The notes beneath the pieces are model-generated. The model was not told where the DNA came from, searched no databases, and saw only the letters and a list, made by a program, of their open reading frames with translations. From Tahibacter amnicola (lineage in GTDB: Bacteria; Pseudomonadota; Gammaproteobacteria; Xanthomonadales; Rhodanobacteraceae): a DNA stretch of 64,000 bases. Positions 27,425 through 34,420 of this stretch are shown here, piece by piece. The stretch lies in NCBI RefSeq assembly GCF_025398735.1, contig NZ_CP104694.1, positions 5,173,465 to 5,237,464 of the forward strand. The letters run 5' to 3'. The position numbers and the translations under genes are program-made. Every line of letters begins with the position of its first letter. Within the stretch, counting starts at the first letter, position 1.

Positions 27425-28651
27425 ATGGACAAACCCTGGGACCATCTGCTGATCGACTGCCACCTGGCCACCCTCACGGACAACGGCAATGCCTACGGCG
27501 CCATCGAGAACGGCGCGCTGGCCTGGAAAGACGGTGTTCTGACCTTCGCCGGCCGCGTGCAGGATCTCCCGGGCATGCCGGTGGAACTGGCAGATACGGT
27601 CGAATCACTCGATGACGCCTGGGTCAGCCCCGGCCTCATCGATTGCCACACCCACCTGGTGTTCGGTGGTGATCGCGCCGCCGAATTCGAGCAGCGCCTC
27701 AATGGCGTGAGCTACGAGACAATTGCCCGCTCCGGCGGCGGCATCGTCTCTACCGTGCTACACACGCGCACCGCCAGCGAGGACGCGCTGCTTGCCCAAT
27801 CGCTGCCGCGCGCCCGCGCCCTGGTTGCCGAGGGTGTCAGCACGATCGAGATCAAATCCGGCTACGGGCTGGACCTTGATTCCGAATCGAAGATGCTGCG
27901 CGTGGCGCGCCGCATCGGTGAAGATCTGGGCATCGGTGTTTCCACGACGTTTCTCGGCGCGCACGCCGTGCCACCGGAGTTCGCCGGGCGCCAGTCGGAC
28001 TACGTCGATGAAGTCTGCATCCACATGATGCCGGCGATTGCGGCGAACGGCCTGGCCGATGCCGTGGACGCGTTCTGCGAGAAGATCGGCTTCACCGACA
28101 GCGAGACGCGCCGGGTTTTCGAAACCGCGCGGGGCCTGGGTCTGCCGGTAAAGCTGCATGCCGACCAGCTGAGCGACCTCGGCGGCGTGGCCCTGGCGAG
28201 CGAGTTCTCGGCGCTGTCCGCGGACCACCTGGAATACACCAGCGTGCAGGGCGTGCGTGCGATGGCGGCCAGCGGCATGGTCGCCGTGCTGCTGCCCGGC
28301 GCCTTCTACGCACTGCGCGAAACCCGGTTGCCACCGATCGAGCTGCTGCGCGAACACGGCGTGCCAATGGCGGTGGCCACCGACCTCAATCCCGGAACCT
28401 CTCCGCTGCTGTCGCTTCGGCTGGCCATGAACATGGCCTGCACCCTTTTCCGCCTGACGCCCGAAGAGGCGGTTCGCGGGGCCACGGTTCACGCCGCCCG
28501 GGCCTTGCGCCTGAACGACCGTGGCGCGCTGGCCACGGGCCTTCGCGCGGACGTGGCGGTATGGGGCATCCGGCACCCGGCCGAACTGTGTTACTGGATG
28601 GGCGGCAACCCCTGCCGCGCGCTTTACGCCGGTGGCCGCCGTATCTGCTGA
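27425..28651 (+). CDS. hutI: Imidazolonepropionase
   Basis: The 408-residue product hydrolyses 4-imidazolone-5-propionate to N-formimino-L-glutamate, the step between HutU and HutF. Metal-binding motifs are [16 protein letters not shown] at about residue 75, [21 protein letters not shown] and [14 protein letters not shown] 27425 is chosen because family similarity begins there ([12 protein letters not shown]); an in-frame extension to 27335 would overlap the divergent promoter region. A strong hairpin at 28675-28698 ends the transcript. The start site has only a weak ribosome site. Confidence 0.95.
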   Translation: MDKPWDHLLIDCHLATLTDNGNAYGAIENGALAWKDGVLTFAGRVQDLPGMPVELADTVESLDDAWVSPGLIDCHTHLVFGGDRAAEFEQRLNGVSYETIARSGGGIVSTVLHTRTASEDALLAQSLPRARALVAEGVSTIEIKSGYGLDLDSESKMLRVARRIGEDLGIGVSTTFLGAHAVPPEFAGRQSDYVDEVCIHMMPAIAANGLADAVDAFCEKIGFTDSETRRVFETARGLGLPVKLHADQLSDLGGVALASEFSALSADHLEYTSVQGVRAMAASGMVAVLLPGAFYALRETRLPPIELLREHGVPMAVATDLNPGTSPLLSLRLAMNMACTLFRLTPEEAVRGATVHAARALRLNDRGALATGLRADVAVWGIRHPAELCYWMGGNPCRALYAGGRRIC

Positions 28652-28674
28652 TCTGCCGGCGGTCCCTTAAACAA

Positions 28675-28698
28675 AAACCCCTGCCGGAGCAGGGGTTT
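28675..28698. terminator. Bidirectional intrinsic terminator between hutI and the bTHX gene
   Basis: AAACCCCTGC and GCAGGGGTTT form a 10-bp perfect stem around loop CGGA. On the plus strand the stem ends in TTT, and on the minus strand a longer T-tract (TTTTTGTTT) follows. It sits between the convergent hutI and bTHX genes and should stop both. Confidence 0.85.
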
Positions 28699-28731
28699 CG
28701 TGATTCCAGCCAGAGCGTGGAAGCGGGCGAA

Positions 28732-28914
28732 TCAGGCCGCCGGCTTCTTCGCCGCCGGCTTCTTGGCGACCGCCGGGGCTGCAGCCTTCTTCGCGGCGGA
28801 CTTCGTGCTCACGGCCTTGGACGCACCGGTCGTCTTGATCGAATGCGGACGGACGTTGCCGTAGCTGCCCGAATAGGTCTTGCCCTTACGCGTCTTCTTG
28901 TCGCCTTTGCCCAT
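28732..28914 (-). CDS. 30S ribosomal protein bTHX with a Lys/Ala/Pro-rich tail
   Basis: The 60-residue product starts MGKGDKKTRKGKTYSGSYG and continues NVRPHS, the signature of the THX family of very small 30S proteins that bind near the head of the subunit. Family members are often only 25-50 residues. Here residues about 33-60 form an extra tail of the KKAAAPAVAKKPAAKKPAA type, like eukaryotic histone H1 tails and bacterial low-complexity nucleic-acid-binding tails. TCTGGAG lies about ten bases before the ATG. The gene is short but well supported by its family signature, promoter and terminator. Confidence 0.88.
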   Translation of the reverse strand: MGKGDKKTRKGKTYSGSYGNVRPHSIKTTGASKAVSTKSAAKKAAAPAVAKKPAAKKPAA

Positions 28915-28954
28915 CTCGAATCACTCCAGAAATATCATGCGAATGGTCGCGTAG

Positions 28955-28982
28955 CTTACCAGCGCCGGCGCCCTGCGCAAAC
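28955..28982 (-). promoter_or_regulatory. Possible promoter of the bTHX gene
   Basis: TTGCGC (28977-28982) and TAAGCT (28955-28960) on the minus strand are 16 bases apart. They lie about 40 bases before the bTHX start codon. The -10 matches poorly at one position, so confidence is moderate. Confidence 0.4.
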
Positions 28983-29013
28983 CGGCCGGTCCGGCCGGCT
29001 GCCCGGGGGCACT

Positions 29014-30120
29014 TCAATGGGCGTGATGGCAGCCGGTCGGGGGACGCGGCGTGGCCGGCTCGCATTTGGGTTCGCTGCAGACGATTCCGTCAAGCTGCAC
29101 CGTCACGTGCTCGATCCGGAAATGCTCGCGCAGGGCGCGTCCGACGGCCAGGATCGCCTCGTCGGGCGCGGTGCCGTCATTCAGTCGTGCGTGCAGCGTG
29201 GCCACGCGCACTCCGCCCGCCAGCTGCCAGACGTGAACGTGATGGACCTCGCGCACGCCGGATACCTCGGCTTCGAGCACCTGTACCAGCGTGTCGACGC
29301 GGACATCTTCCGGCACGCCCTCGAGCAGGATGTGCGCCGAGCGCTTGAGCAGACGGACCGCGCTGAACAGGATCAGGGCCGCAACGAAGATCGAAATCGC
29401 GGGGTCGGCCCACAGCCATCCCATGTAACGCACCACCAGCGCCGCCGACACCGCACCGACCGAGCCGAGCAGGTCGCCGATGACATGCAGCCGCGCACCG
29501 GCGGTGTTGAGATCGTCGTGGTCGTGATGGCCCAGTGCCTGCAGCACGAGCACGTTGACGCACAAGCCCGCCACGGCGACCGCCAGCATCATTCCCGAAA
29601 GAATCGGCGCCGGGGAAAGGAACCGCATGACGGCTTCGACGACGATCCAGAGCACCAGCACCAGCTGCGAGACCGCATTCGTGTAGCCCACCAGCACTTC
29701 CAGCCGGGCGTAGCCGAAGCTGCGCCGCGAATCGGCCGGACGCCGTGCAAAGCGGGCACCCAGCCAGGCGAACAGCAGCGCCAGCGCATCGACCAGCATG
29801 TGGCCGGCATCCGCCAGCAGGGCGAGCGAACCGGATAGCCACCCACCGACCGCTTCCGCAAACAGGGTGATGGTGGTCAGGCCGAAGGCCAGCAGCAGGC
29901 GACGGATGCGCTTGTCGTCACCGGCGTAGGGCGCCAGGTGCGCGCGATGCTCGTCATCGAGCTCGGCATGGCTGTGACCGTGAGTATCCCCGGCATGGTC
30001 ATCACCGCTGGAACCCGCGTGGTCGTGGCCATGGGAGTGATCGTGGCCATCGCCATGGTCATGGCCGCAACCGGAATGGGCCGGGGGCAACGGACGAAAA
30101 TGGGTGAACGGAGAACTCAT
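29014..30120 (-). CDS. Cation diffusion facilitator family metal exporter (Zn/Co/Cd type)
   Basis: The 368-residue product is an inner-membrane proton-coupled exporter of divalent metals, most likely zinc. Residues 15-55 are a His/Asp-rich loop (GHDHGDGHDHSHGHDH) that can bind metal. Six hydrophobic segments follow. The metal-site motifs are LLADAGHMLVDALALL in TM2 and HVIGDLLGSVGA in TM5, the HxxxD pattern typical of zinc transporters. The C-terminal cytosolic domain holds VREVHHVHVWQLAGG. Neighbours are a MerC-like protein and a ZnuD-like zinc receptor, so the locus seems devoted to zinc balance. The C-terminus ends in further Cys and His residues (CSEPKCEPAT, GCHHAH). Confidence 0.93.
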   Translation of the reverse strand: MSSPFTHFRPLPPAHSGCGHDHGDGHDHSHGHDHAGSSGDDHAGDTHGHSHAELDDEHRAHLAPYAGDDKRIRRLLLAFGLTTITLFAEAVGGWLSGSLALLADAGHMLVDALALLFAWLGARFARRPADSRRSFGYARLEVLVGYTNAVSQLVLVLWIVVEAVMRFLSPAPILSGMMLAVAVAGLCVNVLVLQALGHHDHDDLNTAGARLHVIGDLLGSVGAVSAALVVRYMGWLWADPAISIFVAALILFSAVRLLKRSAHILLEGVPEDVRVDTLVQVLEAEVSGVREVHHVHVWQLAGGVRVATLHARLNDGTAPDEAILAVGRALREHFRIEHVTVQLDGIVCSEPKCEPATPRPPTGCHHAH

Positions 30121-30180
30121 CGGACCGCTGTCTTCACATGGACCGCCGCCATGCTAGGCAGCCGCGGCGCGGTTACACAA

Positions 30181-30666
30181 TCACCCGTGGCGGCACAGCT
30201 CGGTGTGCACATGGGTCAGGCGCAGGTTGAGCACGTGTGCCAGCGCCACCAGGGTTCCACCGGCGCTCACCAGCACGGCGTGCACACCGGCATAGCTGTC
30301 GAAGTCGACCAGGACGCCGGTCAGCAGCAGCGCGATGCCCGGCACCAGCAAACCGAACCCCAGCGCACGGCCATGACGGCGATAGCCCAGGTAGAGCGTC
30401 ACCGTCGCCAGCACGCAGGCGAAGGTGACGAAGCCACGCTCAATGCCGTGATCGGCCAGGAAACCCAGGCCGATGGCGGGCAGCAAGGCGATCACGAACG
30501 GCAGCAGCGCACAGTGGACCGCGCACAGGAACGAAGCCGTCGCCCCGAAACGATCAGCGAAACGGGCCAGCCGATGGGATGCGGCGTCGGCCGGTGGCGG
30601 AGTGTTTTCAGCGTTCACGCGGGAATGGGACGGGCGCATCGGATGGGCTTGTGCGGCGCACAGCAT
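30181..30666 (-). CDS. MerC domain membrane protein
   Basis: The product has about 161 residues from ATG 30666; the frame extends to 30765 but that would cover the regulatory box upstream, and ATG 30639 is another option. Four hydrophobic segments are visible. The first holds FLCAVHCALLPFVIALLP, with the CxxxC pair of MerC-type proteins that bind and transport thiophilic metal ions. MerC proteins were first described for mercury uptake, but chromosomal versions are common beside zinc or other metal genes. It lies 60 bases upstream of the CDF gene on the same strand and is divergent from znuD across a probable Zur box, so zinc control is likely (inference). Confidence 0.75.
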   Translation of the reverse strand: MLCAAQAHPMRPSHSRVNAENTPPPADAASHRLARFADRFGATASFLCAVHCALLPFVIALLPAIGLGFLADHGIERGFVTFACVLATVTLYLGYRRHGRALGFGLLVPGIALLLTGVLVDFDSYAGVHAVLVSAGGTLVALAHVLNLRLTHVHTELCRHG

Positions 30667-30696
30667 GACTTTCGGCAGACCGTAGCGGGGAGATTT

Positions 30697-30713
30697 TGAT
30701 ACAGTATAACATA
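30697..30713. promoter_or_regulatory. Probable Zur-binding site between merC-like gene and znuD
   Basis: TGATACAGTATAACATA has a right half TATAACAT identical to the gammaproteobacterial Zur consensus (ATGTTATANTATAACAT), and a left half TGATACA matching five of seven positions. It lies about 30 bases before the znuD start and about the same distance before the divergent gene, where a repressor would block both. Confidence 0.55.
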
Positions 30714-30743
30714 TCTTATTGAGATCGATGGTTGGAGTCACCG

Positions 30744-32729
30744 ATGAAGCGTTCGTTGCTCGCACTGGCCATGGCGGCCTCCTTCAGCAGCGCCCTGCAG
30801 GCCGAAACCGCCGCGGATGCCGCGACAGACAAACCACCGCGCGACCACGCGGCGCACCAGCTCGACGCCGTGCAGGTCACTGCCATGCCGATCCAGCAGG
30901 ATGCGGAAACCGTGATTGCTCCGGTCAGCGTGCTCAGTGGGGCTGAGCTGGACGATGCCAAGGCCGCCACGCTCGGCGAGACGGTGGCCAGGGAAGCCGG
31001 TGTGCAGACCACGTTTTTCGGGGCCGGCGTCGGCCGGCCGGTGATCCGCGGCATGGAAGGCGCGCGCGTCGGCGTGCTGAGCAACGGGTCCGGCTCGGGC
31101 GATGTCTCCACCGTGTCGCAGGATCACGCCGTCGCGATCGATCCGTTCCTTGCGGACCAGATCGAGATCCTCAAGGGCCCCGCCACCTTGCTGTACGGCT
31201 CGGGCGCCATCGGCGGCGCCGTCAACGTGGTGGACGGCCGGATTGCGGAACGCCTCCCGGAACGCGCCGTTTCCGGCCGCGCCGAACTGCGCGGCAACAG
31301 CAATACAAATGAGCGCAGCGGCATGGCGCGTCTGGACGTCACCGCTGGTGACTTCGTCCTGCATGCCGACGGCGTCCATCGCGAAACGGACGACTATGAC
31401 GGCCCTGACGGTACCGTCCCCAACAGCGCGCTGACGACCAAGGCGGGTTCATTCGGCGCGTCGTGGATTGGCACCCACGGATTTATCGGCGTGTCGGTAT
31501 CGCGTTTCCTCAACCGGTACGGCAACCCGGCCGAGCCGGGCGACCCGGCCACGGGCGAACCAGGCGTCACACTCGACCTGGATCAGACGCGGCATGACTT
31601 GCGCGCCGCCTGGCACCTGGACGAATCGCCGCTGGAGTCGGTGCGCGTGGACTTTGGCCATACCGATTACAGCCACACCGAATTTGAAGGCGATGAAGTC
31701 GGAACCGTGTTTCTCAACACCGCGAACGAAGGGCGCGTTGAGCTGATCCAGCGCGAACTCGACGGCTGGCGCGGCGCCTTCGGCGCGCAGTTCCTGCGCC
31801 GCGATTTCCAGGCAATCGGCGAAGAGGCGTTCGTACCGCATACGTTGACGCGCAGCTTCGGGCTCTTCGCGCTGCAGCAACGCGAATGGTCACGCCTGAA
31901 GGTCGACTTCGGCGCCCGCGCGGAAAAATACAAGACCGATCCGCAGGGCCCGCTGCAGCGCGAGTTTTCACCGGTCAGCTTTTCCGCCGGCCTGGCCTTC
32001 GAGATCTCCGAGCCCTGGCACGTGCAGCTCAACCTCGATCGTGCGCAACGTGCGCCGGCCGAGGAAGAGCTCTTCGCCAACGGCCCCCACGTCGCCACCG
32101 ACTCCTTCGAGATCGGCCTGCCCGATGCGCGCAAGGAAACCTCCTCGCAGGTGGAGCTGGGGCTGCACTACCACAGCGATTTTGTATCCGCGAAGGTATC
32201 GGGCTACATCAATCGCTTCGACGACTTCATCTACCTCGCCAATACCGGCGAGGTCGAAGATGAGCTGCCGGTGCGCCAGTGGTCGCAGGACGATGCACGA
32301 TTCCGCGGCGTGGAAGCGGATGCGACCTTCGAGCTCGGCGAGGCCGCGGGAGGTCATTACGACTGGCGCGTCTGGGGTGACCTGGTACGAGCGCGCCTGG
32401 ACGACGGCACGCCGCTTCCGCGTATCGCGCCCGCGCGCCTGGGAACCGAACTGAAGTGGTCGGCCGACGCATGGCGGGCCTCGCTGGGCATCGTGCGCTA
32501 TCGGAAGCAGGACCGCACCGCGCCGCTGGAAACGCCGACGGACGGCTTCACCCTGGTCAACGCGCACGTCAGCTACACGTTGGAAACGGGCGACACGACG
32601 AGCTGGGAGATCTTTGCCGACGGCACGAACCTGGGCAACCAGGAAGCGCGCCTGTCCACCTCCTACATCAAGGACGCTGTGCCGCTGCCCGGCCGCGCCA
32701 TTTCCTTCGGGGTGCGCGCGTTCTTCTGA
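30744..32729 (+). CDS. znuD: TonB-dependent outer-membrane receptor, ZnuD (zinc) type
   Basis: The 661-residue product has a signal peptide of 20 residues ending LQA, chosen with ATG 30744 because GGAG lies six bases upstream. The plug domain carries the ZnuD hallmarks GRPVIRGMEGARVGVLSNG, GDVSTVSQDHAVAIDP and ILKGPATLLYGSGAIGG. The rest is a beta-barrel ending in an aromatic residue (GVRAFF), as outer-membrane proteins usually do. Members import zinc or zinc chelates across the outer membrane with TonB energy and are normally repressed by Zur. The box just upstream and the CDF exporter next door fit that role. Haem or other metal substrates cannot be excluded from sequence alone. Confidence 0.85.
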   Translation: MKRSLLALAMAASFSSALQAETAADAATDKPPRDHAAHQLDAVQVTAMPIQQDAETVIAPVSVLSGAELDDAKAATLGETVAREAGVQTTFFGAGVGRPVIRGMEGARVGVLSNGSGSGDVSTVSQDHAVAIDPFLADQIEILKGPATLLYGSGAIGGAVNVVDGRIAERLPERAVSGRAELRGNSNTNERSGMARLDVTAGDFVLHADGVHRETDDYDGPDGTVPNSALTTKAGSFGASWIGTHGFIGVSVSRFLNRYGNPAEPGDPATGEPGVTLDLDQTRHDLRAAWHLDESPLESVRVDFGHTDYSHTEFEGDEVGTVFLNTANEGRVELIQRELDGWRGAFGAQFLRRDFQAIGEEAFVPHTLTRSFGLFALQQREWSRLKVDFGARAEKYKTDPQGPLQREFSPVSFSAGLAFEISEPWHVQLNLDRAQRAPAEEELFANGPHVATDSFEIGLPDARKETSSQVELGLHYHSDFVSAKVSGYINRFDDFIYLANTGEVEDELPVRQWSQDDARFRGVEADATFELGEAAGGHYDWRVWGDLVRARLDDGTPLPRIAPARLGTELKWSADAWRASLGIVRYRKQDRTAPLETPTDGFTLVNAHVSYTLETGDTTSWEIFADGTNLGNQEARLSTSYIKDAVPLPGRAISFGVRAFF

Positions 32730-34253
32730 CACGGGTATCCGAACCGTTTGCCATTCCGGGCTCCCTCCCCTCCGCGGAGTGCCGGATGACTCAGGGCGCT
32801 CGTCCGGGCGCCCTTTTTTTACGCTGTTGCCGATGCCTGGCGCCACCGGAGCACGCATGGCCTGGTAGGCCAGCATTGCGTCCGCACGGGAATGCGCAAG
32901 GTCCACGATGGGCGCGGGATAGTCCGCACGGTTTCCCGCCAGCCAGGGCTGGTGAATGTGCGACACGGGCAGGCCGGCCAGTTCCGGTACCCAGCGACGC
33001 ACGTACGCGCCCTCGGGATCGAAACGCTCTCCCTGGGCCACGGGATTGAAGATGCGGAAATACGGCGCGGCGTCGGCACCAGTGCCGGCGGTCCATTGCC
33101 AGCCCTGCGTGTTGTTGGCGAGATCCGCGTCGACCAGGGTGTCCCAGAACCAGCGCGCGCCGTGCAACCAGTGGTAACGCAGGTTCTTGGTGAGAAAGCT
33201 GGCCACCAGCATGCGCACGCGGTTGTGCATCCATCCGGTGTGCCGCAGCTGGCGCATACCAGCGTCGATGATGGGATAGCCGGTGAATCCTCGCTGCCAC
33301 GCTTTCAATAGCGACGGGTCCGGTACAGCCCAGTCGAAGTGATCGAACTGGCGGTTGAGGTTGGCCGAGGCGGTGTCCGGGAAGTGGAACAGCAGATAGC
33401 GGGAGAACTCCCGCCACCCGAGTTCGCGGACAAAGCTCTCGACATCCTCCGCGCGCGGAGACGCTGTTTCCAGCCGCGCCATCTGCAGCGCCCAGACCAC
33501 CTGCGCCGGCGCTATTTCACCAAAATGCAGATGTGGCGAAAGCGCCGATGTACCGCGCTCCGCCGGATGATCGCGATGGGCCTGGTAGCCCGCGACAGGG
33601 CCTGCCACGAAACAGGCCAGGGCACGCTGTGCGCCGGTCTCGCCGGGCGACCAGGTCGTGCGCAGGCCCTGGTCCCAGGCTACCCGCGGCATCAGGCGCA
33701 GCTGGTCGAGGGCGAGTCCGGCGTGGTGGGGCATTCCCGGTATCCGCTGCGGCGCGACCCAGGGGGCACGCGGCTGGACCAACGGCCGCGCCTTGCGCCA
33801 GTACGGCGTGAACACGCGGTACGGCTCGCCCTGCCCGTTATGAAGCTCCCAGGGCTCGTTCAGCAGCGCGCCATTGAAACTGCGCACGTCAATGCCGTCC
33901 TGCGCGAGCGCCTGCTTGATGCGCGTGTCGCGCGCGACGGCCGCCGGTTCGTACAACCGGTTCCAGTAGACGGCCACGGCCGAGGTCGCCTTGATCTGCT
34001 CCCGCAGCGCGCGCAGGCTGGCGCCGCGGGCGAGCACCAGGGGCGCGCCGCGGCGCGCCAGGTCCTCTCCCAACGCCGCCAACGATCCGTGCAGCCACCA
34101 GCGACTCGCCGCCCCCGGCGCCCAGTCACCCTCCTCGCCAGGCGCGTGGATATACACGGGCACGACACGGGTATGCCACGACAACGCCCATTCGAGCGCC
34201 GGATTGGCGTTGACGCGAAGATCGCGCCGGAACCAGACGATAGCCGTGCTCAC
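31968..34253 (-). CDS. phrB: Deoxyribodipyrimidine photo-lyase; frame runs past its normal end
   Basis: The first 480 or so residues are a class I CPD photolyase: start AIVWFRRDLRVNANPALEWAL with the antenna-binding alpha/beta domain, then the FAD domain with GTSALSPHLHFGEIAP, WREFSRYLLFHFP, HTGWMHNRVRMLVASFL and NNTQGWQWTAGTG. The enzyme repairs UV-made cyclobutane dimers using blue light. Photolyases normally end near the DAMLAYQAMRAPVA motif (about 32860). Here the frame continues for about 280 codons antisense through znuD to 31968. One extra A in the A7 run at 32814-32820 would give a stop at about 32791 and a normal length. The start is GTG at 34253 with a weak purine-rich site. The tail is almost certainly not a real domain. 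Confidence 0.85.
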   Translation of the reverse strand: MSTAIVWFRRDLRVNANPALEWALSWHTRVVPVYIHAPGEEGDWAPGAASRWWLHGSLAALGEDLARRGAPLVLARGASLRALREQIKATSAVAVYWNRLYEPAAVARDTRIKQALAQDGIDVRSFNGALLNEPWELHNGQGEPYRVFTPYWRKARPLVQPRAPWVAPQRIPGMPHHAGLALDQLRLMPRVAWDQGLRTTWSPGETGAQRALACFVAGPVAGYQAHRDHPAERGTSALSPHLHFGEIAPAQVVWALQMARLETASPRAEDVESFVRELGWREFSRYLLFHFPDTASANLNRQFDHFDWAVPDPSLLKAWQRGFTGYPIIDAGMRQLRHTGWMHNRVRMLVASFLTKNLRYHWLHGARWFWDTLVDADLANNTQGWQWTAGTGADAAPYFRIFNPVAQGERFDPEGAYVRRWVPELAGLPVSHIHQPWLAGNRADYPAPIVDLAHSRADAMLAYQAMRAPVAPGIGNSVKKGRPDERPESSGTPRRGGSPEWQTVRIPVSEERAHPEGNGAAGQRHSVLDVGGGQARFLVAQVRAVGKDLPARRVARFQRVADVRVDQGEAVRRRFQRRGAVLLPIAHDAQRGPPCVGRPLQFGSQARGRDTRKRRAVVQARSYQVTPDAPVVMTSRGLAELEGRIRFHAAESCIVLRPLAHRQLIFDLAGIGEVDEVVEAIDVARYLRGYKIAVVVQPQLHLRGGFLARIGQADLEGVGGDVGAVGEELFLGRRTLRTIEVELHVPGLGDLEGQAGGKADR
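32793..32820 (+). terminator. Intrinsic terminator of znuD
   Basis: AGGGCGC and GCGCCCT form a 7-bp stem with an 8-base loop, followed by a run of seven T (32814-32820). It lies 63 bases after the znuD stop. The complementary A7 run lies in the convergent photolyase frame, where it is the likely site of its lost stop. Confidence 0.85.
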
Positions 34254-34383
34254 GCGGACTCTTTCCGTTCAGGGCCTGGCGAACCTTAACCCAGTTCACA
34301 CCGGCGGCGTCGATCGGTGCACAGCCCGGAAATTCTGCCCGGCAATTGCCCGACGACGCCCGCGGCCGGCCACGGGTCATTCG

Positions 34384-34389
34384 TATACT
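34384..34389 (+). promoter_or_regulatory. Possible -10 element of the alpha-2-macroglobulin/pbpC operon
   Basis: TATACT (34384-34389) lies 31 bases before the ATG at 34421. No convincing -35 hexamer is visible 16-18 bases upstream, so this is only a candidate. Confidence 0.35.
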
Positions 34390-34420
34390 CGCCGCGCCCC
34401 CACCCACCAGGTGCTCTCGT

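Noticed and set aside
31968-32790. The last 280 codons of the photolyase frame as a real extra domain
   Set aside because: They are exactly antisense to the znuD barrel, show no domain character, and a one-base change at the A7 run would end the gene normally.
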